A stretch of 64,000 nt of DNA from AC-43 sp963728855 (GTDB taxonomy: Bacteria; Actinomycetota; Actinomycetes; Mycobacteriales; Micromonosporaceae). Shown here piece after piece: positions 8,807 to 17,600 of the stretch. The stretch is taken from positions 682,001 through 746,000 of the forward strand of contig CAVSLN010000007.1 of assembly GCA_963728855.1 (NCBI GenBank), read 5' to 3'. The notes beneath the pieces were generated by a model. It saw only the letters and a program-made list of their open reading frames with translations. It did no database searches and had not been told where the DNA came from. A program made the translations under genes and the position numbers. Within the stretch, counting starts at the first letter, position 1; the number at the start of each line of letters is the position of its first letter.

Positions 8807-10143
8807 GCCGCCACCAGCCGCCGCGCGATGTCCGGCTGCCCGGCCCAGTGCAGGTGCAGGTACGACGCGTGTACCGCGCCGGAGACGAACCCGTCGGCGC
8901 GCTCCCGCCAGCGCCAGGCCGGGGCGGCACCGGGCGCGGTACCGGCGGCCGGGGTGACCCTGGTGCGGTGGAACTCGTGCCCGGTCACCCGGGTACCGGC
9001 CGGGGCGAGCCAACTCGGCGCGGCGGCCACGGCGTCGCGGTACCCGAGCGAGAGGGTCGTAGTCATCGCCGCGGAGGCGGGCAGTACCCCGCACATCGGC
9101 GCGCCATCGAGCGTGTCGCACAGCCAGAGCAGCCCGGCGCACTCGGCGACGATCGGGCGCCCGGCGGCGGCGTGGGCCGCGACGGCCGAGCGCAGCGGCG
9201 CGTTCGCGGCGAGCTGCGCCGCGTACACCTCCGGGAAGCCGCCGCCCACGACGAGCCCGGCTGTGCCCTCGGGCAGCGCCTCGTCGCGCAGCGGGTCGAC
9301 GGTGGCCACCCGCGCGCCGGCCGCGCGCAGCAGCTCCACGGTCTCGGTGTACCCGAACGAGAACGCCGCCCCGCCGGCCACCGCGACCACCGGCTGGCCG
9401 GCGACCGGCGGCCCGGCCGGGTCGAACGGCGACCACGGGGCAGCCGACAACGAGGGCGCCGAGCGGGCGAGCGCCAGGACGCCGTCAATGTCCACTGTGG
9501 ACGACACGAGGGCGCCCAGCGCCGCGACGGCGGCGGTGGCTTCGGAGGTCCGTTCGGCGGCCGGGACCAGCCCGAGATGCCGGGACGGCACCTCGACCGA
9601 GGGCTGCCGGCGCAGCACCCCGAGCACCGGGGTACCCGTCTCGGCGAGCGCGTCCCGCAGGATCTGCTCGTGCCGGTCCGAGCCGACCCGGTTGAGGACC
9701 AACCCTCCAATGTGGACGGTCGGGGAGAAGGACCGGAACCCGTGTACCAGCGCGGCGACCGACCGCCCCTGCGCGCTCGCGTCGACGACCAGGAGTACGG
9801 GCGCGCCGAGCAGCGCGGCCACGTGCGCCGTGGAGCCGAAGTCGCTGTCTCCGCTACGCCCGTCGAAGAGCCCCATCACGCCCTCGACGACGGCCACCTC
9901 ACAGCCGCGCGCCCCGTACGCGAACAGCGGCCCGACCCGCTGCTCACCCACGAGCACCGGGTCCAGGTTGCGCGCCGGCCGCCCGCAGGCCAGCGCGTGG
10001 TACGACGGGTCGATGTAGTCCGGGCCCACCTTGAAGCCGGCCGCCTTGACACCCCGGGCCGCGAGCGCGGCGAGCAGGCCGGTGGCCACGGTCGTCTTGC
10101 CGTGCCCCGAGGCCGGTGCCGCGACGACGACCCGGGCTACCAC
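8797..10143 (-). CDS. cobB: Hydrogenobyrinate/cobyrinate a,c-diamide synthase (CobB/CbiA)
   Basis: CobB amidates the a and c side chains using glutamine and ATP. The 448-residue enzyme starts with a P-loop domain (VAAPASGHGKTTVATGLL, then KVGPDYIDPSYH and EGVMGLFDG) and ends with a class I glutamine amidotransferase domain whose nucleophile is the Cys in IVAECAGLLWL. The GTG at 10143 overlaps the last codons of cobO and begins right at the P-loop strand. One exact palindrome (9490) and one degenerate copy (about 9706) are present. Confidence 0.93.
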   Translation of the reverse strand: MVARVVVAAPASGHGKTTVATGLLAALAARGVKAAGFKVGPDYIDPSYHALACGRPARNLDPVLVGEQRVGPLFAYGARGCEVAVVEGVMGLFDGRSGDSDFGSTAHVAALLGAPVLLVVDASAQGRSVAALVHGFRSFSPTVHIGGLVLNRVGSDRHEQILRDALAETGTPVLGVLRRQPSVEVPSRHLGLVPAAERTSEATAAVAALGALVSSTVDIDGVLALARSAPSLSAAPWSPFDPAGPPVAGQPVVAVAGGAAFSFGYTETVELLRAAGARVATVDPLRDEALPEGTAGLVVGGGFPEVYAAQLAANAPLRSAVAAHAAAGRPIVAECAGLLWLCDTLDGAPMCGVLPASAAMTTTLSLGYRDAVAAAPSWLAPAGTRVTGHEFHRTRVTPAAGTAPGAAPAWRWRERADGFVSGAVHASYLHLHWAGQPDIARRLVAACG

Positions 10144-10751
10144 TCGATGCCCTGCTGACCCTTGCGCCCGGCGTCCATCGGGTGCTTCACCTTGGTCATC
10201 TCGGTCACCAGGTCGGCCGCCTCCACGAGGACGTCGGGCGCGTACCGGCCGGTGACGACCACGTGCTGGGTGCCCGGCCGTCCACTGAGGACAGACGCGA
10301 CCGAGGCCGGGTCGACCCAGCCCCAGTGCATGGGGTAGGTGAACTCGTCGAGGACGTAGAAGCCGTACCGCTGCGCGGCGAGGTCCCGCTGGATCTGCGC
10401 CCACCCCTCGGCCGCCTCGGCGGCGTGGTCCCGCTCGTCACCGGGCTTCTGCAGCCACGACCAGCCCTCGCCCATCTTGTGCCAGGTGACCGGGGCGCCG
10501 ACCCCGGTGGCCGCGTGCGCCTCGCCGAGCGTCTTGAGCGCGGTCTCCTCGCCGACCCTCCACTTCGGACTCTTCACGAACTGGTACACCACGATCGGCC
10601 AGCCGGCGTTCCAGGCCCGCAGCGCCATGCCGAACGCGGCGGTCGACTTGCCCTTGCCGAGCCCGGTGTGCACGGCGAGCACGGCCTGCTTGCGGCGCTG
10701 CCTTGTGGTGAGCCCGTCGTCGGGTACCTGCTCGACCTTCCCTTGCGGCAT
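10137..10751 (-). CDS. cobO: Cob(I)yrinic acid a,c-diamide adenosyltransferase (CobO)
   Basis: CobO adenosylates the cobalt of corrinoids with ATP. The 204-residue protein has the Walker-type loop HTGLGKGKSTAAFG near residue 28, the partner segment VVYQFVKSPKWRVGEE, and the ending YVLDEFTYPMHWGW and VVTGRYAPDVLVEAADLVTEM typical of the CobA/CobO family. It shares an overlap with the chelatase subunit upstream and with cobB downstream, so it is translated in the middle of the operon. A one-mismatch palindrome lies at 10280. Confidence 0.95.
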   Translation of the reverse strand: MPQGKVEQVPDDGLTTRQRRKQAVLAVHTGLGKGKSTAAFGMALRAWNAGWPIVVYQFVKSPKWRVGEETALKTLGEAHAATGVGAPVTWHKMGEGWSWLQKPGDERDHAAEAAEGWAQIQRDLAAQRYGFYVLDEFTYPMHWGWVDPASVASVLSGRPGTQHVVVTGRYAPDVLVEAADLVTEMTKVKHPMDAGRKGQQGIEW

Positions 10752-12781
10752 CAGGCGGCCCGCCCTTCCATCGCGCCGCGCAGCCGGTGCGCGGACAGCT
10801 CGTCCAGCGTCAGGTACCGGGCGCCCAGCGCGCCGGCCATGGCCTGTGCCAGCCCCAGCCGGACCGGTCCGGACTCGCAGTCCACCACGACGCTGGCGAA
10901 CCGCTCGGTGGCCAGCATCCGGGCCGCACCGAGCGCGGCGCGGACCGGGTCCGGGCCACCGGCCGTGGCGCGGCCGTCGGTGACGAGCACGAGCAGGGCG
11001 CGGCGTCTCGGGTCGCGCCGGCGCTCCGCGCGCAGCACGGTCGCCGCCGTGGACAGCCCGGCCGCCAACGGGGTACGGCCACCGGTCGGCAGGTCGCGCA
11101 GCGCTGCCGCGCCGACGTCCACACTGGACGTCGGGGCCAGGGCCAGGCGCGCTTCGCTGCCCCGGAAGGTGACCAGCCCCACCTTGTCCCGCCGCTGGTA
11201 CGCGTCGCGCAGCAGCGCCAGTACGGCACCGGTGACCGCGCGCATCCGGGCCCGGGCGGCCATCGAGCCGGACGCGTCGACCGCGAACAGCACGAGGTTG
11301 GCTTCGCGCCCCTGCCGTACCGGCACCCGGATGTCCACCGCGGACAGTCGTAGCGCCCCGGACTCCCGGCCCCGGGCCCGCTGGTACGGCGCCGCGGCGA
11401 GGACGGTCGCCGGCAGGTGCAGGGCGTCCGGGCGCCCCGCCGGTACCCGCGCCCCGACCGTAGCGCCCGAGCGGGTGTACGCGGTGGAGCGCCGGCCAGC
11501 CGTACCCGACCCCACCCCCGGTACGGCGAGCAGGCGCGGCCTTCCGGTCGGCTCCGGCGCCCCGGCCCGCCCTTCGCGCGGCGCCGCGCCCGGCCCGTCC
11601 GAGCCGGTATCCGGCGGCGGGGAGGTGGATGCCTCCGGCCCGTCCGAGCCGGCATCGGGCGGCGGGTCGGTGGCTGGCCCCGGCGGCGGGGACCCCGGCG
11701 AGCCGCCGCCGGGATCCGGTTCCGGGTCTGGCTCCGGGTCCGGATCCGGATCCGGGCCGGCCTCGTCGAGCGCCCGCTCCAGCTCACCCTCGTCCAGTCC
11801 CGGCTGCTCGAACGGGTCGCGGCGGCGCCGGTGCGGCAGCGCCAGCCGGGCCGCGGCCCGAACGTCGTCGGGGGACACGACGCAGTGGCCGTGCCAGGCG
11901 GCGTGCGCCACGGCCGTACGGGCGACCACGATGTCCGCGCGCAGCCCCTCGACGTCGAACGCGGCGCAGACGTGCGCGACCCGGGTCAGCTCGTCGTCCG
12001 GAAGCGCGACGGACGGGAGCAGGGTCCGGGCCCCCGCGACCCGCCCGGCCAGCTCGGCCTCGGCCGGTGCCCAGGTGGCGGCGAACCCGGCCGGGTCCGC
12101 GTCGTAGGCCAGCCGGCGCCGGACCACCTCGGCACGGGGCTGCGCCTCGCGGGGGGCCCGGACCTCGACGGTCAGCCCGAACCGGTCGAGCAGCTGCGGC
12201 CGCAGCTCGCCCTCCTCCGGGTTCATCGTGCCGACGAGCAGGAACCGGGCCGCGTGCCGTACGGACACCCCGTCGCGCTCGACGTGCGCGACACCCATGG
12301 CGGCCGCGTCGAGCAGCAGGTCCACCAGGTGGTCGGGGAGCAGGTTGACCTCGTCGACGTACAGGATGCCCCGGTGCGCGGCGGCGAGCAGGCCCGGCTC
12401 GTACGCCTTCACGCCCTCGGTGAGCGCCCGCTGCAGGTCCAGCGCGCCGAGCAGCCGGTCCTCGGTCGCGCCGACCGGTAGCTCGACCAGCCGCGCCGGC
12501 CGTAGCGCCGCGGCGATGTCTCGCTCGTGCGGGCCGTCCGGGCAGGCCGGGTCGGGGGCGGTCGGGTCGCACGAGAAGCGGCAGCCGGGTACCACGAGGA
12601 CCGGCGGGAGGAGGGCGGCGAGGGCCCGTACCACCGTGGACTTGGCGGTGCCCTTCTCGCCGCGGACCAGCACCCCGCCGACGGCGGGGGAGACCGCGTT
12701 GAGCAGCAGCGCCAGCCGCAGGTCGGCCAGGCCCACAACGGCGGTCAGCGGGTACGGCGGGGTCAAGCCCCGCCACGGCAC
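10751..12781 (-). CDS. Cobaltochelatase-associated ChlI/ChlD-like AAA-VWA fusion protein
   Basis: The 676-residue protein unites a magnesium-chelatase I-like AAA+ ATPase (Walker A in RGEKGTAKSTVVRAL, Walker B in GILYVDEVNLLPD) with a C-terminal D-like von Willebrand A domain carrying the MIDAS motif VDASGSMA and TDGRATAGG. The linker is rich in Asp, Pro and Gly and low-complexity at the DNA level. In actinobacteria this fused subunit is believed to drive cobalt insertion by CobN in place of CobS/CobT. Its GTG start lies directly below the cobalamin riboswitch, making it the first gene of the operon. It could act on another metal, but the context argues for cobalt. Confidence 0.88.
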   Translation of the reverse strand: MPWRGLTPPYPLTAVVGLADLRLALLLNAVSPAVGGVLVRGEKGTAKSTVVRALAALLPPVLVVPGCRFSCDPTAPDPACPDGPHERDIAAALRPARLVELPVGATEDRLLGALDLQRALTEGVKAYEPGLLAAAHRGILYVDEVNLLPDHLVDLLLDAAAMGVAHVERDGVSVRHAARFLLVGTMNPEEGELRPQLLDRFGLTVEVRAPREAQPRAEVVRRRLAYDADPAGFAATWAPAEAELAGRVAGARTLLPSVALPDDELTRVAHVCAAFDVEGLRADIVVARTAVAHAAWHGHCVVSPDDVRAAARLALPHRRRRDPFEQPGLDEGELERALDEAGPDPDPDPEPDPEPDPGGGSPGSPPPGPATDPPPDAGSDGPEASTSPPPDTGSDGPGAAPREGRAGAPEPTGRPRLLAVPGVGSGTAGRRSTAYTRSGATVGARVPAGRPDALHLPATVLAAAPYQRARGRESGALRLSAVDIRVPVRQGREANLVLFAVDASGSMAARARMRAVTGAVLALLRDAYQRRDKVGLVTFRGSEARLALAPTSSVDVGAAALRDLPTGGRTPLAAGLSTAATVLRAERRRDPRRRALLVLVTDGRATAGGPDPVRAALGAARMLATERFASVVVDCESGPVRLGLAQAMAGALGARYLTLDELSAHRLRGAMEGRAA

Positions 12782-12841
12782 GGAGCCATGCGCACATCCC
12801 TTCCGCGGGTTTCCTCGCCCGCGTAGCGGCGGTCATGAGCG

Positions 12842-12985
12842 GCCGGAGTGTCCTGGCTCCCGGATCGGCGCTCACCCCGGCCTTCCAGCCGCTCCCGCGG
12901 CCGTGACCTTGGTTTGGGGCTCGCTCCCCGGTGACAGTGGCGGGACCGCCCCGGACTCACACCGGGTTCCTCCACTGCCGCTCGC
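12842..12985 (-). promoter_or_regulatory. Cobalamin riboswitch
   Basis: Read on the minus strand, this leader has the conserved core of the B12 riboswitch: GGAACCCGGTGTGAGTCC followed by GGCGGTCCCGCCACTGTC, and further on the B12-box-like AGCCAGGACACTCCGGCC at 12842-12859. About 60 bases then separate it from the GTG of the ChlID gene and contain GC-rich pairing segments plus a GGAAGGG ribosome site. High adenosylcobalamin would be expected to shut off the whole operon downward to cbiX. The limits given are approximate. Confidence 0.9.
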
Positions 12986-12990
12986 TGCTC

Positions 12991-13019
12991 ATCGTGCCTG
13001 ATAGCGCGACCGGCGTCAA
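12991..13019 (-). promoter_or_regulatory. Promoter of the cobalamin operon
   Basis: On the minus strand TTGACG (13014-13019) and CACGAT (12991-12996) are separated by 17 bases, a good housekeeping-type match. The predicted start near 12985 falls just before the riboswitch core, the spacing one would expect. Confidence 0.55.
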
Positions 13020-13099
13020 AAACCAGGCGCACCTGATCGGGATCCTTCGAGCCCTGGCTGGGAGGCGCAGCGGCTACTGGGGGTGGCGTGGGCACGCGG

Positions 13100-13372
13100 G
13101 CCGGCGGCAAGGAGATCACCTGGCAACACGGTGCAAAAGGAACAAAAGGGGAATAAGCCCCGTAAACCCTTGGGTTTGCGCGGCGAAAGCCAGGAGGGTT
13201 CCCGACCTCCTCAACGCGGCGTACCCGCCACTGGCCACGACCGACGCTTCATCATGATCGCCAAAGCCGGTGCGAGGTGACGGTGAACCGACCCAGTCCA
13301 GGAACGTAGACATCTACGGACATCACCGCCGAGCCGGACCGCCCGGCGGTCCGTAGTGACCCAAGGAGTTTC
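13100..13372 (+). promoter_or_regulatory. Structured leader of the amidase gene, candidate cis-regulatory RNA
   Basis: No gene is evident in this 5' region. It contains a series of potential hairpins: GGGG/CCCC around a six-base loop near 13151, CGTAAACCC facing GGGTTTGCG near 13166, GGC-GAAA-GCC with a GNRA loop near 13182, and AGGAGG facing CCTCCT. Just before the ribosome site, CTACGGAC (13314-13321) can pair with GTCCGTAG (13349-13356), while CGGACCG (13335-13341) can pair with CGGTCCG (13347-13353); the two pairings compete. I could not match it to a known riboswitch class. Confidence 0.4.
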
Positions 13373-14557
13373 ATGGTCTCGCGACGATCGATCGTGCTCG
13401 GGGGTACCGGCCTCGCCGCCGCCGTCCCGCTCGCCCTGACAGTGAGAGCCTTCGCGGACGACGGCGGAGGCAGGGGCAGCACCAGCGGGAACGTACCGGA
13501 GACGCTGGCAACGAAGCGAGGCGCCCTCAGCAGCGGCAGCCAGGTTCCCGAAACGACGTTCCCCCTGACGCACCTCGCGCTGTCCTGGGCGGGGCCGGCC
13601 GCGGCCGTGCGGCTGCGTACCCCGGCCGGTTGGGGGCAGTGGCAGGAGGCGCGCGGCTGCGCTGCCGGCAGCGATGCCAGTCCAGCGAGATTGAGCCGGG
13701 CGATGCTGCCGGCGACTGGCGCGATCGGGTACGAGGTACAGGTCGCGGGCGGCGGCGCCGCCACCACACTGGAGCTCAACACCGTTGACGGGCCGGTCCG
13801 CACGACCGCGGCGCCGGTGGGGACCCTGTCGCTACCGTTCACCCCAAGGACGTCGGCCAAGGCGGCGCGGGCGCAGAAGCCTCAGCTGCCGGGCTATGTG
13901 TCGCGTCCGGCCTGGGGGGCCGACGAGTCGCTGCGGCTTGAGCCGGACGGCTCCCTGGACAGCCCACCGGCGTTCTTCCCGGTACAGACCTTGACGGTGC
14001 ACCACACCGGGTTCGACGACAAGAACCAGGTCGATCCCGCCGCTACCATCCGGGCGATCTACTACGACCAGGCCGTGACCAAGGACTGGGGTGACATCGG
14101 CTACCAGCTGCTCATCGACGAGGTCGGCCGCGTCTACGAAGGCACGTACTCAGATCCCGACCCGTTCCCCGTCTTCGGGCCCGATCCGGGACCGGACGGC
14201 CGGCCGCAAATGGTCAACGGCTCACACGTCGGCCAATTCAACGCGGGCAACATCGGTGTGGCCCTGCTCGGCGACTTCACCGCCCGCCAGCCGAACTCCG
14301 CCGCACGGCAGGCGCTCACGATGGTGCTGGCCATGCTCGCGGGGGCCGGCCAGCTCGACCCGCTGGGGACGACACACTACGTGAACCCCGGCAACGGCAA
14401 TGTGGCCGACATCGCCACCATCAGCGGCCACCGCGATTGGAACACCGCCAACCCCGCGGCCGGACCCACGCTGTGCCCAGGTGACACTTTCCATCCGACG
14501 CTGCCCGGACTTCGCCAGGACGTGGCGAGCATGATGCGCCACCTCGGTCTCGGCTGA
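13373..14557 (+). CDS. Tat-exported N-acetylmuramoyl-L-alanine amidase (PGRP/Amidase_2 type)
   Basis: This 394-residue enzyme should cleave the amide between MurNAc and the peptide in peptidoglycan outside the cell. It begins with a twin-arginine signal (SRRSIVLGGTGLAAAVPLAL). The C-terminal half is the zinc amidase domain: VHHTGFDDKN supplies the first histidine, ISGHRDWN the second, and TLCPGD the cysteine ligand. The N-terminal half, about 130 residues, looks like a beta-rich accessory domain. AAGGAG stands four bases before the ATG. The gene faces cobN tail to tail across a strong hairpin. Its long structured leader suggests RNA-level control. Confidence 0.9.
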   Translation: MVSRRSIVLGGTGLAAAVPLALTVRAFADDGGGRGSTSGNVPETLATKRGALSSGSQVPETTFPLTHLALSWAGPAAAVRLRTPAGWGQWQEARGCAAGSDASPARLSRAMLPATGAIGYEVQVAGGGAATTLELNTVDGPVRTTAAPVGTLSLPFTPRTSAKAARAQKPQLPGYVSRPAWGADESLRLEPDGSLDSPPAFFPVQTLTVHHTGFDDKNQVDPAATIRAIYYDQAVTKDWGDIGYQLLIDEVGRVYEGTYSDPDPFPVFGPDPGPDGRPQMVNGSHVGQFNAGNIGVALLGDFTARQPNSAARQALTMVLAMLAGAGQLDPLGTTHYVNPGNGNVADIATISGHRDWNTANPAAGPTLCPGDTFHPTLPGLRQDVASMMRHLGLG

Positions 14558-14574
14558 CCGGTCCGAAAGTGCAC

Positions 14575-14609
14575 GGTCGCTGCCACCCGGCCGCCGGGTG
14601 GCAGCGACC
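14575..14609. terminator. Bidirectional hairpin terminator
   Basis: A perfect 16-bp stem (GGTCGCTGCCACCCGG and its complement) closes a 3-base loop at 14591-14593. It sits between the convergent ends of the amidase gene and cobN. There is no U-tract, as is common for actinobacterial terminators. Confidence 0.8.
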
Positions 14610-14640
14610 CTGTCGTCGCCGCGCCGCGCCCAGGGCGGCG

Positions 14641-17600
14641 TCAGGCTTCGAGATCACCCTCGACCGCGAGGTACGCCGCCCGCAGGCCGTCCAGCGTGGC
14701 CTGGTCCGGCTGCGCCCACAGGCCCCGCTCGGCGGCCTCCAGTAGGCGCTCGGTGATGCCGCGCAGCGCCCACGGGTTGGACTTGGCGAGGAAGTCCCGC
14801 ACGGCCGGGTCGAACACGTACGAGGCGGCCAGGCTCTCGTACATCCAGTCCTCGACCACCCCGGCCGTCGCGTCGTACCCGAAGAGGTAGTCCACGGTCG
14901 CGGCCAGCTCGAAGGCCCCCTTGTACCCGTGCCGGCGCATCGCCTCGACCCAGCGCGGGTTGACCACCCGGGCCCGGAACACCCGCCGGGTCTCCTCGGC
15001 GAGGCTGCGGGTGCGCACCGCCGCCGGTACGTGCGAGTCGCCGATGTACGCGGCCGGGGAGGTGCCGCGCAGCGCCCGTACCATCGCGACCATCCCGCCG
15101 TGGTACTGGAAGTAGTCGTCCGAGTCGGCGATGTCGTGCTCGCGGGTGTCCACGTTCTTCGCGGCCACGCTGATCCGCCGGTACACCCGTTCGAGGTCGT
15201 CGCGGGCGGCCCGGCCGTCGAGGCCCTTGCCGTAGCCGTACCCGCCCCAGACCGCGTACACCTCGGCCAGGTCCCGGTCGTCCCGCCAGTTACGGGCATC
15301 GATGAGCGGGAGCAGTCCCGCGCCGTACGCGCCGGGCTTGGAGCCGAAGATGCGCGTGGTGGCCCGGCGCCAGTCCCCGTGCTCCTCGTTGTCGGCGGTC
15401 GCGTGCGCGCGCACGTAGTTGTCCTCGGCCGCCTCGGGCAGCGACGCGACCGCGCACACCGCGTCGTCGAGCAGCGCGACCACGTGCGGGAAGGCGTCCC
15501 GGAAGAAGCCGGAGATCCGGACCGTCACGTCGATGCGCGGGCGGCCCAGGTCGGCCAGCGGTACCACCTCGAAGCCGGTGACCCGGCGGGACGCGTCGTC
15601 CCACACCGGCCGGCAGCCCAGCAGCGCCAGCACTTCCGCGATGTCGTCGCCCTGGGTACGCATGGCGCTGGTACCCCAGACGGTCAGCCCGACCGTACGG
15701 GGCCACTCGCCGGTGTCCGCCCGGTGCCGCTGCAGCAGCGAGTCGGCCAGCGCCACCCCGACGTCCCATGCGTTTCGCGACGGGATGGCCTTGGGGTCGA
15801 CGGAGTAGAAGTTGCGCCCGGTCGGCAGCACGGAGACCAGGCCGCGGGTCGGCGAGCCGGACGGGCCGGCCGGCACGTACCCGCCGGAAAGCGCGTGCAG
15901 GACCGCGTCCAGCTCGCCGGTCGTGGCGTCCAGCCTGGGTACCACCTCGGTCGCGGCGAACTCCAGCACGGCCCGCACGTCCGGGGCGGGCTCCCCGAGC
16001 ACGTTCTCGGCGAGCCCGTCGACGTCCCAGGACGCGGCGTCCGCGCGCAGCACCAGCCGCCGCGCCAGCGCCTCGACGAGGTCGAGCAGGTCCGCCGGGG
16101 TACGGTGTGGACCGTCCACAAGGGACAGCAGCCGCGCCGGGTCACCGGCGAACCCACCGTCCACCTCGGACAGTCCACAGTGGACAGCCAGGGCGTGGCG
16201 CAGGCCCGGCAGGGCGGTACGGCCGCCCCAGACCTGGCTCGCCCGCAGGATCGCGAGCACCAGGTTGACCCGGGCCTCCCCGGCCGGCGCCGCACCCAGG
16301 ATGTGCAGCCCGTCGCGGATCTGCGAGTCCTTGATCTCGCACAGGTACCCGTCGACGTGCAGCACGAACTCGTCGAAGTCGGGGTCCCGTGGCGCTTCGG
16401 CGACACCGAGGTCGTGGTGCAGCGAGGCGGCCTGGATGAGCGTCCAGATCTGCGCCCGTACGGCCGGCAGCTTGGTCGGGTCGAGCGCCTGTACGGTCGC
16501 GTACTCGTCGAGCAGCTGCTCCAGCTTCGCCATGTCGCCGTACGTCTCGGCGCGTGCCATCGGCGGCACGAGGTGGTCCACGACGACGGCGTGCGCGCGC
16601 CGCTTGGCCTGGGTGCCCTCACCGGGATCGTTGACGATGAACGGGTAGACCAGCGGCAGGTCCCCGAGTACGGCGTCCGGCGCGCACTCCGATGACAGGC
16701 CGAGTCCCTTGCCCGGCAACCACTCCAACGTCCCGTGCTTGCCGAGGTGCACGACCGCGTCGACCTCGCGGGCCAGCCACCGGTACGCGGCCAGGTAGTG
16801 GTGCGACGGCGGCAGGTCGGGGTCGTGGTAGATGGCGACCGGGTTCTCGCCGAACCCGCGCGGCGGCTGGATCAGCAGCGTGACGTTGCCGAAGCGCAGG
16901 CTGGCCAGCACGATGTCGGTGCCCTCGACGTACAGCTCGCCCGGCGGCTCGCCCCACGCGGCGCGGATCCGCTCCCGCAGCGGGCCGGGGAGCGCGGCGA
17001 ACCAGGCCGCGTAGTCCGCGAGCGGTACCCGGGCCGGGGCGGCGGCGAGCTGCTCCTCGGTCAGCCACTCGACGTCGTGCCCGCCGGCCGCGATGAGCCG
17101 GTGCACGAGCTCGTCGCCGTCCTCGGGGAAGTCGCCGGTCTGGTACCCGGCCGCCCGCATGGCCCGCAGCAGCGCGACGGCCGAGGCGGGGGTGTCGAGC
17201 CCGACGGCGTTGCCGACGCGCGAGTGCCGGGTCGGGTACGACGACAGCACGACGGCCACCCGCTTGTCCGAGGGCGGGACCCGGCGCAGCCGCGCGGTGG
17301 CGACCGCGATCCCGGCCACCCGGGCGGCCCTTTCCGGGTCGGCGACGTAGACCGGTACCCCGTCCGGCCCGGTCTCCTTGAAGGAGAACGGCACCGTGAT
17401 GAGCCGCCCGTCGAACTCCGGGATGGCCACCTGCATGGCCGCGTCCATCGGGGTCAGCGCCGCGTCGGAGGCCGCCCAGGCGGCCCGCGAGCTGGTGAGG
17501 CAGAGCCCCTGGAACACCGGTACGTCCAGCGCGCGCAGCGCGGCCACGTCCCAGGCCCCGTCGTCGCCGCCGGCGCTCGCGTCGGCCGGTCGGGTACCGC

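Larger units (their letters stand above)
2781..16185. repeat. Dispersed 13-bp palindrome GTCCAC-W-GTGGAC across the cobalamin genes
   Basis: Exact copies start at 2781, 3213, 4023, 4737, 5969, 6325, 8147, 9490 and 16173, with one more at 43349 outside the cluster. One-mismatch relatives start at 2893, 4054, 10280, 11117 and 57619; looser ones at about 8114, 9706, 11333, 16114 and 16159. Nearly all lie inside coding sequence, where they mostly encode Ser-Thr-Val-Asp or Val-His-Ser-Gly at positions that fit the protein family. The two arms are fully complementary around one A/T base. Confidence 0.85.

Noticed and set aside
2781..9502. GTCCAC-W-GTGGAC copies as paired DnaA boxes (TTGTCCACA)
   Set aside because: The flanks rarely match the full DnaA box, copies lie in genes far apart, and no origin-like AT-rich region or dnaA/dnaN is present.
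13100..13372. c-di-AMP (ydaO) or c-di-GMP-I riboswitch
   Set aside because: Single hairpins look similar, but the conserved order of core sequences could not be traced by eye, so no class is assigned.
2781..16185. Palindromes as insertion scars of a small mobile element
   Set aside because: Reading frames and protein-family alignment are kept without added residues, and no target duplications are visible.
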